DNA from: Bacteroidota bacterium
Lineage (GTDB): Bacteria > Bacteroidota > Bacteroidia > Chitinophagales > Chitinophagaceae
NCBI GenBank assembly: GCA_029561305.1
Contig: JAKQJG010000008.1
Coordinates: 1 to 54,438 of the forward strand
Direction: 5' to 3'
DNA length: 54,438 nt
Every line of letters begins with the position of its first letter. The stretch's first letter is position 1. Both the position numbers and the translations under genes were made by a program. The notes beneath the pieces are model-generated. The model searched no databases. It had not been told where the DNA came from and was given only the letters and a program-made list of their open reading frames with translations. Shown here piece by piece: positions 19,378 through 28,271 of the stretch.

Positions 19378-20040
19378 ATGAAAAAAACATGTACGCTTTT
19401 TACCCTTGTTATTGCCCTTTCATTTTCTGCAACAGCACAAATTAAAAAAGGTGCTTCTTTACTTGGTATTGATCTGGGCTTTAATGGCTCCAATTTTAAA
19501 CAGGAGTTTACCGGCAATGAAATAAAAAGTTCAAGTACCGGTTTTAATGTTGCTCTATTGTATGGTAAAGCAATAAAAGACAATTTGTTTGCCGGCGGCA
19601 GTGTATCGTTTTCGTCAAGTTCATTAAAGCAGGGTAACCCACAAATAACACAAACAATAAAAACCTATGGTGCTTCTGTATGGACAAGAAAATATTTTCC
19701 GGTGTATGGACCTTTATATGCCTTTGTAAATGGAAGCCTGTATGCAACAATTGGCAACAATGAAAGCCCTAACAATAATCCACCCAAAACAAACAGTTTT
19801 GGATTGGGCATCGGTGTATATCCTGGAATCAGCATGCAGTTAAAAAAGCATTTTTTCCTGGATGCTTCACTTAATAATCTTGCCAATATTTATTACAACC
19901 GAACCAGTGGCAACAGTACAGATGGGTTAGGAAATACCGTAAAACAAACCAGCAGCAGCTATGGGTTCAGTACCTCGCTGGGCAATAACAGCAATCCATT
20001 GCAGTTGGGTATCAGGTGGATCATCCCGGGAAAAGGATAA
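19378..20040 (+). CDS. Small outer-membrane beta-barrel protein
   Basis: 220 residues, signal peptide about 1-21 (ending ATAQ). The mature part has alternating hydrophobic strands, Gly/Asn/Ser-rich turns and ends in a hydrophobic strand (LQLGIRWIIPGKG). This fits the porin-like/OmpW-size barrel family common in Bacteroidota. It is followed by a terminator and seems to be a single-gene unit. Function unknown. Confidence 0.75.
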   Translation: MKKTCTLFTLVIALSFSATAQIKKGASLLGIDLGFNGSNFKQEFTGNEIKSSSTGFNVALLYGKAIKDNLFAGGSVSFSSSSLKQGNPQITQTIKTYGASVWTRKYFPVYGPLYAFVNGSLYATIGNNESPNNNPPKTNSFGLGIGVYPGISMQLKKHFFLDASLNNLANIYYNRTSGNSTDGLGNTVKQTSSSYGFSTSLGNNSNPLQLGIRWIIPGKG

Positions 20041-20059
20041 AATCATACAAGATATTACA

Positions 20060-20092
20060 GGGGCAGCAGTTAAATCACTGTTGCCTCTTTTT
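20060..20092 (+). terminator. Rho-independent terminator of the outer-membrane protein gene
   Basis: An 11-bp stem with two wobble pairs (20060-20070 with 20077-20087), a 6-nt loop and a T5 tail (20088-20092). It overlaps the stop codon of the convergent AlkB-like gene. Confidence 0.75.
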
Positions 20093-21143
20093 GTGTGGAA
20101 GCCAACGGCATTTCAAAATCTCTAATGCGCCTGTTCATTATCCAAAACCAAAGCGGCGGTAGCAGCGAAAGCAGCATACTGCCAGGGTACCCTGTGGGTA
20201 ACTGCGGCGCTTCTTCGTGGTGTTTCAGCAACTGGTATTTGCGGCTGGCCAGATAATGATGATCGCTGTGGCGGCTTAATTCAAATAGCATCAATCTGCC
20301 CAGTATGTGATTGCTGTTCCAGCTATGGTGCGGCATAGCCCGTTCATATTTCCCCTCTCCAGTGGCTTTACGCTGCAGCCCATAGTGTTCAATATAATTG
20401 ACTGTTTCAAGCAGCAGTATACCTATCAAAGCAGCCATTAAAAAATATACCGTGACGGATAGCCCAAAAAAGTACCAGATAACGGAGATGAAAATTATCT
20501 GTATCACATGTGCCTGCAGCATTTCATTTTTCCAGATAGGCAAATGCTTTTTCCTGATTTCTTCATTGGCGATATGCCAGGCAGAGAGATAAGAAAAAAG
20601 GATGGTGCGGAAATAAAAAATGTACACCGCCTCGTTTTTCCTGGCGCTGCTGGGATCCTGTGGGGTGGCCACATTTTTATGATGGCCTTTGTTGTGCTCA
20701 ATAAAAAAGTGCATGTACAGCGATGACATCAGCGAAGCTTTTGCCAGCCATTGTTCAAACCTGTTTACCCGGTGACCCAGTTCATGGCCTACATTTATAC
20801 CAAAGGTACCGCAGAGTAAGCCCATGCTGCATATCCTGCCTGCAATACCCGCTGCTGATAATCCGGGTTGTGAAAAACCACTTAGGAAAATATACAAGGC
20901 CACAAATTGAACCGCTACAAAACAGTATAGTAAATAATCATACAGCCGGTCCTGCCTGGCCAGTTCTTCTTCGGCAGCAGTCATATTTTTTTCATCAGGC
21001 CGTATAAATAATTCAGCTATGGGAATCAGTGCCCATGCATAGATCATGGGCAACCAGGTATAGATGCCGTCTTTTGTAAAAGCGATATAAGCCAGTATAT
21101 AAAAGGTGATGGGTGAGAGGTATTTGTAAGCCCGGATGTTCAT
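20070..21143 (-). CDS. AlkB-type membrane di-iron alkane 1-monooxygenase
   Basis: 357 residues from the ATG at 21143; a frame start at 21185 would add 14 residues lacking any feature. Several membrane helices surround the histidine boxes HELGH (120-124), EHNKGHHKN (149-157), NYIEHYG (249-255) and RHSDHH (291-296), which is the AlkB pattern. The family hydroxylates medium-chain alkanes at the terminal carbon with electrons from rubredoxin. No rubredoxin or rubredoxin reductase lies nearby, so these must be encoded elsewhere. Another hydrophobic substrate is possible. The acyl-CoA dehydrogenase 3 kb away could use the resulting fatty acids, but that link is only suggestive. Confidence 0.82.
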   Translation of the reverse strand: MNIRAYKYLSPITFYILAYIAFTKDGIYTWLPMIYAWALIPIAELFIRPDEKNMTAAEEELARQDRLYDYLLYCFVAVQFVALYIFLSGFSQPGLSAAGIAGRICSMGLLCGTFGINVGHELGHRVNRFEQWLAKASLMSSLYMHFFIEHNKGHHKNVATPQDPSSARKNEAVYIFYFRTILFSYLSAWHIANEEIRKKHLPIWKNEMLQAHVIQIIFISVIWYFFGLSVTVYFLMAALIGILLLETVNYIEHYGLQRKATGEGKYERAMPHHSWNSNHILGRLMLFELSRHSDHHYLASRKYQLLKHHEEAPQLPTGYPGSMLLSLLPPLWFWIMNRRIRDFEMPLASTQKEATVI

Positions 21144-21218
21144 ACAGGAAATTAATTTTAAAGTTACTGCAAATGAAACAGCCACGGAAATTCCGTGACT
21201 GCTAAGATCCTGTTCAAA

Positions 21219-23270
21219 TTATTTGTCTTTCTTAATCGCTATTTTATACAATACAAAAGCCATAAAAGCAAAGAACAATACACCGAAAACCTGGTATCCA
21301 CCATGCCCCAAAATTTTACTAAAGTCCTCTTCCATATTTAATTTAGCCAGCACTTTTGCAGGCCCGTCAAAACCAGCCATGATAGCGAATATTACTCCCG
21401 CCACCGCACCGCCAGCTACTAAGCCGGTTGCAAATAAATTTCCTTTACCCAGTTCTTCTTCTTCAGCGCTTAAATGAATGTTCTTCTTTTTCTGGTACTT
21501 GTCGGCCAGGCCTCTTACCGCACCTCCAATGAAAATAGGCAGCGTTGTACTTAAAGGAAGATAGGCCCCTACAGCAAAACTTAATGCTTTAATGCCACAG
21601 AGTTCCATTACAATGGCTACAAAAACCCCGGCGAGTACAAACTGCCAGTCAAGGTTAAACGATAAGATACCCTTTGCCAATGTTGCCATCAGTGTACCCT
21701 GCGGTGCAGGAAAGTATTCACTGCCGATGGCATGGCCGGTAACACCTTTTGCAATCATCGCGGAAGTTGGCGTATCCAAAAACTTAACCGTTAACCCAAT
21801 GACAATAGAGGACACAATGGCGCCAACAAACAAAGCTATCTGCTGGTTTCGTGGTGTGGCGCCAACAATATAGCCACTCTTTAGATCCTGCGAAGTGGCG
21901 CCGGCATTTGCCGCAGCAATACAGATCATTCCGCCAACTACCAGTGCCATGGGTTCATATACTTTGCCGCTCCACCCCACTGCAATAAATATTAAGCAGG
22001 TACCCATCAACGTTGCAATCGTCATACCACTGATTGGGTTATTGGAAGACCCAATTAAACCAACGATCCTTGAAGACACAGTGACAAAAAAAGCACCGAA
22101 TATTACTACCAGTAAACCGATCAGTAGTTTTTGTCCAATGCCATTACCTGGAAGTTGCGGCAGCAATGCCATTAGCAGGATAAGGCCAAGACTTCCAAAT
22201 AACACCACTTTCAGGCTCAGGTCTTTCTCAGTACGCAAAACTTCCTTTTTTTCGCCATCAGTATTCTTGCCAATACTGCCCATACTTCCTTTAAAGGATG
22301 AAATAATGGTGGGAATGGTTTTTATCAAGGTAATAAAACCGCCGGCAGCCACAGCACCGGCGCCTATCTGCCTTACATAGGCATAATACACTGCTGCAGA
22401 AAAGTCCGTGAAAGTATGTGCTGCAGGATCCCAGCCACCTTTACCTCCGGCAGTTATCATATCTTTTAAATAACCCAATTTTACTAATTGCGCCGCAATG
22501 ATATCAGGTGGCACCAATTTGGTCAGCAGCGGAATCATCACCATCCAGGCAAACACACCACCAGCAACGAGCACCCCGGCAATTTTTGGCCCGATGATAT
22601 ATCCTACACCCAAATATTCGGGTGTGATCTCTCCGCTTACTTTTGCACTCTGCATATAATCACTTGTCTTTTTTGTGATATAAGCAGGCACTTCCGCAAT
22701 CACATGAAATACTTTTTGCAGAATAGCATACGAAAAAGCAAAACCCAATCCATAAAAAGCGGTCTTTGCAAAATCACCACCCCGCTCCCCGGCTTTTAAT
22801 ACATCACCACAGGCTGTACCTTCTGGATAAGGTAATGTTTCATGCTCATCCACTATCAAAGACTTACGGAGTGGTATCATCATTAAAGTTCCAAGGATAC
22901 CGCCAAATATGGCCAGTATCAGTATCGTGCCGTAGTTAAAAAACTGTTCTCCGCCGCCATCACTCAAAAACAAAAAACCCGGCAAGGTAAACACCACGCC
23001 TGCTGCAATACTTTCACCGGCACTGCCCGTAGTTTGAATGATATTATTTTCAAGAATCGTTGTTTTTAAAAACTTTCTGCCAAGGGTTATAGAAATTACG
23101 GCAATGGGAATAGATGCAGAAACGGTAAGCCCCGCTTTTAAAGCCAGGTATACTGTGGCAGCTCCGAAGATCACCCCAAAAAGGCTGCCCATTAAAATTG
23201 ACTTGAGGGTGAGTTCAGCCATATTGGTATGCGGCGATACAAAAGGCTGAAAGGTTTTTTTCTCAGGCAT
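21219..23270 (-). CDS. OPT family oligopeptide transporter
   Basis: 683 residues from the ATG at 23270. A longer frame from 23357 would run through the terminator at 23301-23336, so it is rejected. The protein opens with MAELTLKSILMGSLFGVIFG, the usual start of bacterial OPT proteins, and has about 14-16 hydrophobic helices. Glycine-rich segments such as TTGSAGESIAAG and ATSQDLKSGYIVG are typical of the family. It imports oligopeptides, or metal chelates in some relatives, with protons across the inner membrane. The neighbouring upstream gene is a POT-type peptide transporter. Confidence 0.9.
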   Translation of the reverse strand: MPEKKTFQPFVSPHTNMAELTLKSILMGSLFGVIFGAATVYLALKAGLTVSASIPIAVISITLGRKFLKTTILENNIIQTTGSAGESIAAGVVFTLPGFLFLSDGGGEQFFNYGTILILAIFGGILGTLMMIPLRKSLIVDEHETLPYPEGTACGDVLKAGERGGDFAKTAFYGLGFAFSYAILQKVFHVIAEVPAYITKKTSDYMQSAKVSGEITPEYLGVGYIIGPKIAGVLVAGGVFAWMVMIPLLTKLVPPDIIAAQLVKLGYLKDMITAGGKGGWDPAAHTFTDFSAAVYYAYVRQIGAGAVAAGGFITLIKTIPTIISSFKGSMGSIGKNTDGEKKEVLRTEKDLSLKVVLFGSLGLILLMALLPQLPGNGIGQKLLIGLLVVIFGAFFVTVSSRIVGLIGSSNNPISGMTIATLMGTCLIFIAVGWSGKVYEPMALVVGGMICIAAANAGATSQDLKSGYIVGATPRNQQIALFVGAIVSSIVIGLTVKFLDTPTSAMIAKGVTGHAIGSEYFPAPQGTLMATLAKGILSFNLDWQFVLAGVFVAIVMELCGIKALSFAVGAYLPLSTTLPIFIGGAVRGLADKYQKKKNIHLSAEEEELGKGNLFATGLVAGGAVAGVIFAIMAGFDGPAKVLAKLNMEEDFSKILGHGGYQVFGVLFFAFMAFVLYKIAIKKDK

Positions 23271-23300
23271 AAGCGTGTGGTTAGTTTTGAAAAAGTAAGA

Positions 23301-23336
23301 TAAATAAAAAAGGCGATACACGATGTACCGCCTTTT
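23301..23336 (-). terminator. Rho-independent terminator after the POT transporter gene
   Basis: On the minus strand the stem AAAAGGCG/CGCCTTTT (23336-23329 with 23315-23308) is extended inside by TACA/TGTA after one mismatch. It is followed by a T run. It separates the two peptide transporter genes and argues for the downstream OPT start at 23270. Confidence 0.85.
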
Positions 23337-23357
23337 ACTTAAACATATTTTGATCAA

Positions 23358-25427
23358 TTATCTTACTCCATGCATCATCTTTTTCAGCATTGGCGTGAGT
23401 GCAAATAATAATAGGGAAGCTACACCGCAAAGTACCACGAAAACCATAAAGAATTCAAAAAGGTCGTGGATAACAAATCCTGCAAAAGTGGGATACTCCA
23501 GTTTCAATAAATTCTTGTCTTTAATGATGGCTACCTGCTCTTTTGATAAAACAGAATCTTTCACCGCATATATTTTTTCAAAATCGAGATTATTCGCCTG
23601 TGCAGCCTGGGGATTGATGTCTGCTAAACCCACCTTGGCCAGATAAAACAACTGCTTGCCTTTTATTTTGCTTTGGTCTTTCAGCAACTCTGCCGCATCT
23701 ATATTTTCTCTTTTCAGAAGCCGGCTTTTCTCCGCATCTAAAGGGAGCAGGGTACTGGCATTGCTTTTTACGGTAATTACTTTGTTTACTTTAATAGCTT
23801 TAAACTGCTCTGGTTTTAATGTTGAATCTGACTTGGCAAAGATCTTGTCAAAATCAAGCCCGTTTTCTTTAGCCGCCTTTTTATCCAAACTTCCAATTCT
23901 TAATTTGGCAAGCATAAACAGGTCGGCAGCAGACGGATCTGTTTTTTTATCCAAAATGCTTTTGAGGTCAATATTTTCTATCTGAGCTCTTGTATATTCT
24001 TCACCTGTAGGTGGCAGTATAGCACCTAATGTTCCCGCCAGCGCATAACCCGATGCATTTGATAAAAAGAATACCCCGTACAAAAGGGAAGAAAACCTTT
24101 TTGGAGATAATTTGCCTACCAGGGAAAGCCCGATAGGTGATAAACACAATTCACCCAAAGTCTGGATCAGGTATAATAAGACTAACCATTTAACTGCCAG
24201 CAAACCAGTGTTGCCCAAATCTTTTACATTATGTGCGATGATAAAATAGCTAAGTGCAATCAGTGCTAAGCCAATGGCCTGCTTTACCGGCGATATAGGC
24301 TCTTTACCTTTTGCCCTGAGTTTATCCCATAAAATACTAAAAGGAACTGCCAATGCCACTACAAAAATTCCATTAAATATCTGTACCATGCTGGGCGGCA
24401 TATTCCATCCAAAAAAGTGGCGGTCCGTTTGGTTATCGGCAATAAAAGTAAGAGAAGAGCCTGCCTGTTCAAAAGCAGCCCAAAAGAAAATGATAAAAAA
24501 GGAAACAATGTAGATCACCAGTATCCTGTCTCTTTCAATTTTTGTCAAAGAGGTATCTGAAATGATCAGTCCGGCAAGCGTGATACCTGCAGAATAAATG
24601 ATCGAGTAAATTACATTCTGTCCAAATACGTAAAAGAATAATAAACCCAGTCCAATAAAAGCCACTACCGCCACGGCCAGGGCTGTATTGGAAAACTTAG
24701 CAGACTGTGCTTCACCTTCTGCATAATCTTCAGCTGTGTTGTTTTTGGGCAAACCACCAATGGGCCTGCCTTCCGGCGTTCTTACATATTTATCTTTCAA
24801 AAAATAAAAAGTGGTAACACCCAATAACATGGCTCCGGAAGCAGCCAGGTAACCCCATTTAAAAGCATAAATATCCCTTACACCATCAGCATCAACCACA
24901 TCTCCAATGATTGGACAGATCAACTGACCTAAGAAAGCGCCCACGTTTATTCCCATATAAAAAATGGTGAAAGCCGTATCGAGTTTGCTTCTTTCAGAAG
25001 GTGGATACAAACTGCTCACCATACTGCTGATATTGGGCTTAAAAAATCCGTTACCAAGAATAATAACACCCAACGCTACATACAACAGTGTTCTGGCCAG
25101 CTCAAGGTTGGATGAAAATATGGAAGCACTGAAAAAAAGCAATAATTGCCCGGCAGCCATCAATAAACCACCCAGCAGGATACAATTCCTGTTTCCTAAA
25201 AACCTGTCTGATATAAAACCACCCAACATGGGTGTTAAATAACAAAGTCCAAGGAATCCACCGTAGATAATGGAGGATTGCTCCTTGCTCAACATCAAAG
25301 CATTTACAATAAAAAGCGTAAGGATGGTACGCATGCCATAAAAGTTAAACCGCTCCCACATCTCCGTTCCAAATAATACCCACAATCCTTTAGGGTGGCC
25401 CTGTTTTACCGTTTGCTGTTCAATCAT
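23358..25427 (-). CDS. POT/PTR2 family proton-coupled peptide transporter with a large duplicated insertion
   Basis: 689 residues, against about 450-550 usual for bacterial members. POT signatures: EMWERFNFYG (22-31, the ExxERFxYY proton-coupling motif), FYMGINVGAFLG (156-167) and GELCLSPIGLSLV (425-437). About 12 major-facilitator helices are visible. Between the penultimate and last helices, residues 472-648 form a hydrophilic Lys-rich insert with two related ~49-residue units (501-549 and 590-638; shared pattern LFxLAKxxxxxxxxxAAxxNxLDFxKIxA). It imports di- and tripeptides. The insert should be an extramembrane domain; its role is unknown. Confidence 0.9.
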   Translation of the reverse strand: MIEQQTVKQGHPKGLWVLFGTEMWERFNFYGMRTILTLFIVNALMLSKEQSSIIYGGFLGLCYLTPMLGGFISDRFLGNRNCILLGGLLMAAGQLLLFFSASIFSSNLELARTLLYVALGVIILGNGFFKPNISSMVSSLYPPSERSKLDTAFTIFYMGINVGAFLGQLICPIIGDVVDADGVRDIYAFKWGYLAASGAMLLGVTTFYFLKDKYVRTPEGRPIGGLPKNNTAEDYAEGEAQSAKFSNTALAVAVVAFIGLGLLFFYVFGQNVIYSIIYSAGITLAGLIISDTSLTKIERDRILVIYIVSFFIIFFWAAFEQAGSSLTFIADNQTDRHFFGWNMPPSMVQIFNGIFVVALAVPFSILWDKLRAKGKEPISPVKQAIGLALIALSYFIIAHNVKDLGNTGLLAVKWLVLLYLIQTLGELCLSPIGLSLVGKLSPKRFSSLLYGVFFLSNASGYALAGTLGAILPPTGEEYTRAQIENIDLKSILDKKTDPSAADLFMLAKLRIGSLDKKAAKENGLDFDKIFAKSDSTLKPEQFKAIKVNKVITVKSNASTLLPLDAEKSRLLKRENIDAAELLKDQSKIKGKQLFYLAKVGLADINPQAAQANNLDFEKIYAVKDSVLSKEQVAIIKDKNLLKLEYPTFAGFVIHDLFEFFMVFVVLCGVASLLLFALTPMLKKMMHGVR

Positions 25428-25635
25428 ACAATGGTTTTTTGATAGTTGAGGTTGATAATAATTTAATTGCTCAAAGTAGGGAATTTCTCTTTATCAAAAA
25501 CAACTGAAGACATTTTTGTAAACGCAATGTTTTCTTTTACCCACACCGTTTATAAATTTAATATGGCTGGCAGCGGGCAAAATTTTAAATTCGCGGCAAA
25601 TCCAGGTCTACTAACTGATTAACCAAACTTTAGCT
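25428..25635. other. Divergent intergenic region between the POT gene and purD
   Basis: 208 bp, AT-rich, with no gene. It must hold both promoters. A TAAATTTA word near 25553 resembles a -7 box but deviates from TAnnTTTG. No riboswitch-like structure was recognised. Confidence 0.4.
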
Positions 25636-26934
25636 ATGAATATTTTAATTGCAGGCAGCGGTGGCAGGGAACATGCATTGGCGTGGAAATTAAAACAAAG
25701 CCACCTCTGTGAGCAACTCTATATTGCCCCGGGAAATGCAGGTACCGGCACCGTGGGCACCAATGTACCCATCAGCGTTACCGACTTTGCGGCGCTGGCT
25801 GCATTTTGTATAAAAAACCAGGTGGAGATGCTGGTGGTTGGCCCGGAAGAGCCGTTGGTAAAAGGCATCTACGATCATTTTACTACCAATCCTTCCCTCT
25901 CTCATATAATGGTGATCGGTCCTTCTAAACAAGCGGCTAAACTGGAGGGCAGTAAGGCTTTTGCAAAAGAATTCATGCAACGCCACGATATCCCTACTGC
26001 AGGTTACAGGGAGTTTGACGAAACCAATTACCCGGAAGGAACAGAGTACATAAAAACACACCCCCTGCCTGTGGTATTGAAGGCGGATGGATTGGCGGCT
26101 GGCAAAGGCGTAATTATCTGCACCAATCATATTGAAGCGCTGGCAGAATTTGAACTGATGGTGCAGCAGGCAAAATTTGGCGATGCAGGAAAAAAAGTAG
26201 TGATAGAAGAGTTTTTAACTGGTATTGAGCTGAGTGTATTTGCCCTTACTGATGGCAAAAATTACGTGTTGCTACCCGAGGCAAAAGACTACAAAAGGGT
26301 GGGGAAAGGTGATACCGGCGCCAATACAGGTGGTATGGGTGCAGTAAGCCCGGTACCATTTGCAGATGAAATTTTCATGGAAAAAGTCATCACCCGGATT
26401 GTGGAACCGTCTATTAAGGGTTTACAAAAAGAAAATCTTGACTATAAAGGAGTGGTGTTTTTTGGCCTGATAAAAGTAAAGGATGAACCTTTTGTAATTG
26501 AGTACAACTGCCGGTTTGGTGATCCGGAAACAGAAGTGGTGATACCCAGGGTAGAGAATGACCTGGTGGAATTATTTACCGCTGTAGCTCAGCAGCGTCT
26601 TAATGAAATAACAATAAAAGTGAACCCGCAGGCTGCTGTTACAGTGGTAGCGGTTAGTAGCGGCTATCCCGGCAATTACCAGGCAGGCAAGAGCATTTCC
26701 GGCCTGGAAGATGCAGCCATAGAGGGTTCCATGATATTTCATGCCGGCACCACACAGGAAGGTACAGAGGTGATCAGCAAAGGAGGGCGGGTACTCACGG
26801 TTACATCTTATGGTGATAATATTACCGATGCGGTGGGCCAAAGCATGTATGTGATGGAAAACCTTTTCTTTGACGGCATCTATTACCGGGATGATATTGG
26901 TTACGAATTTGCAACCTTACCGCCTTCCGCTTAG
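25636..26934 (+). CDS. purD: Phosphoribosylamine--glycine ligase (GAR synthetase)
   Basis: 432 residues, the usual length. The start MNILIAGSGGREHALAWKL is diagnostic, followed by VVGPEEPLVKGI, the ATP-grasp core (KADGLAAGKGVI, then GGMGAVSPVP) and FGDPETEVVIPR with metal-binding residues. It catalyses the second step of purine synthesis, joining glycine to 5-phosphoribosylamine with ATP in the cytoplasm. No other pur gene lies in the window, and it appears to be transcribed alone or with a weak terminator after it. Confidence 0.97.
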   Translation: MNILIAGSGGREHALAWKLKQSHLCEQLYIAPGNAGTGTVGTNVPISVTDFAALAAFCIKNQVEMLVVGPEEPLVKGIYDHFTTNPSLSHIMVIGPSKQAAKLEGSKAFAKEFMQRHDIPTAGYREFDETNYPEGTEYIKTHPLPVVLKADGLAAGKGVIICTNHIEALAEFELMVQQAKFGDAGKKVVIEEFLTGIELSVFALTDGKNYVLLPEAKDYKRVGKGDTGANTGGMGAVSPVPFADEIFMEKVITRIVEPSIKGLQKENLDYKGVVFFGLIKVKDEPFVIEYNCRFGDPETEVVIPRVENDLVELFTAVAQQRLNEITIKVNPQAAVTVVAVSSGYPGNYQAGKSISGLEDAAIEGSMIFHAGTTQEGTEVISKGGRVLTVTSYGDNITDAVGQSMYVMENLFFDGIYYRDDIGYEFATLPPSA

Positions 26935-27002
26935 TTACTAACTATCAGCAGTACCCCAAAACAAAACAGTATAAATTTCAGTAGTCAAAAAATGCAATGC
27001 AG

Positions 27003-27024
27003 CCTTTGTCAGCAAAGGATTTTA
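27003..27024 (+). terminator. Weak hairpin downstream of purD
   Basis: CCTTTG-TCAG-CAAAGG is a perfect 6-bp stem with a 4-nt loop, followed by ATTTTAC. The stem is short and the T run is poor, so termination here is uncertain. Confidence 0.3.
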
Positions 27025-27155
27025 CACCCCGCTGGGTTTTGCACAATTATTTGTCAAAATGTTGAAAAATAAAGTGGGCTACGTTGTTATTTCAGATTAT
27101 TTCCTTCAACTTTGCCCACATTGTTCACAATACTTTTTTTTCTCTACTATACAAC

Positions 27156-28181
27156 ATGGGTCTTTTTAATTTTTTTACGCAGGAAATTGCGATGGATCTG
27201 GGCACAGCCAACACCCTGATCATATTTAATGATGAGGTGGTGGTGAATGAACCATCCATTGTGGCGCTCGACAGGAACAATCCCAAGAATATTTTAGCCG
27301 TGGGTAAAAAGGCATTGATGATGCATGAAAAGACCCACGAAAGCATACGCACGGTACGCCCATTAAAGGATGGCGTGATTGCCGATTTTAATGCCGCCGA
27401 ATTAATGATAAGGGAAATGATCAAAATGATCTATCCCAAAAAACCTTTGTTCGCCCCTAGCTGGCGGATGATGATCTGCATTCCCAGCAGCATTACAGAA
27501 GTTGAAAAGCGTGCCGTAAGAGACAGCGCAGAACAAGCCGGGGCAAAAGAAGTTTACCTCATTCATGAACCTATGGCCGCTGCCCTTGGTATTGGAATTG
27601 ATGTGGAAGAACCGGTTGGTAATATGATCATTGATATTGGCGGTGGCACCACGGGTATCACCGTGATTGCTTTGGCAGGTATCGTTTGCGACCAGAGTAT
27701 CCGTATTGCAGGCGATGAATTTACCGCAGATATCATGGAAGCCCTTCGCCGTTACCATAGCCTGCTGATAGGCGAGCGCACTGCCGAGCAAATTAAAATA
27801 CAGGTGGGTGCTGCCATGAAGGACCTCGAAAATCCACCTGATGATATACCGGTTAATGGCCGTGACCTTGTAACAGGTATTCCCAAACAGGTATTTGTTA
27901 GTTTCCAGGAAGTGGCTGAAGCACTCGATAAAAGTATTTTTAAAATAGAAGAAGCGATCTTAAAAGCATTGGAAACCACACCTCCCGAACTTGCTGGTGA
28001 TATTTACCGCCGTGGTTTATATTTAACTGGTGGCGGATCTTTGCTTCGTGGTTTAGATAAAAGGATCTCTGCCAAAATAAAACTGCCTGTACATGTTGCC
28101 GATGATCCGCTGAAAAGTGTGGTACGTGGCACCGGCATTGCTTTGAAAAATTATGACCGGTATCCGTTTGTGATGCGTTAG
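27156..28181 (+). CDS. mreB: Rod shape-determining protein MreB (actin homologue)
   Basis: 341 residues from the ATG at 27156; the frame extends to 27084 but the upstream residues do not fit the family. Typical MreB opening MGLFNFFTQEIAMDLGTANT, with actin-fold phosphate motifs DLGTANT and DIGGGTTGITV, and RGLYLTGGGSLLRGLD near the end. It polymerises on the inner membrane and guides peptidoglycan insertion along the side wall. It is followed by mreC, mreD, mrdA and rodA in the same direction, the classic elongasome cluster, though a terminator-like hairpin separates mreB from mreC. Confidence 0.96.
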   Translation: MGLFNFFTQEIAMDLGTANTLIIFNDEVVVNEPSIVALDRNNPKNILAVGKKALMMHEKTHESIRTVRPLKDGVIADFNAAELMIREMIKMIYPKKPLFAPSWRMMICIPSSITEVEKRAVRDSAEQAGAKEVYLIHEPMAAALGIGIDVEEPVGNMIIDIGGGTTGITVIALAGIVCDQSIRIAGDEFTADIMEALRRYHSLLIGERTAEQIKIQVGAAMKDLENPPDDIPVNGRDLVTGIPKQVFVSFQEVAEALDKSIFKIEEAILKALETTPPELAGDIYRRGLYLTGGGSLLRGLDKRISAKIKLPVHVADDPLKSVVRGTGIALKNYDRYPFVMR

Positions 28182-28206
28182 TATTTTATATTCTAAAAAA
28201 TTAAGG

Positions 28207-28250
28207 TTCTAAATTCTAAAGTATAGTCGTTTTAGGATTTAGAATTTTTT
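28207..28250 (+). terminator. AT-rich terminator-like hairpin between mreB and mreC
   Basis: A 13-bp stem with one mismatch or wobble (28208-28220 with 28231-28243), a 10-nt loop and a T6 run at 28245-28250. It probably reduces read-through from mreB into mreCD-mrdA-rodA. Confidence 0.65.
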
Positions 28251-28271
28251 CATTCAATAATTCCCCAAAAG

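Noticed and set aside
23271-23357. Longer N-terminus for the OPT transporter
   Set aside because: It would be translated from the terminator hairpin at 23301-23336 and does not match the family start.
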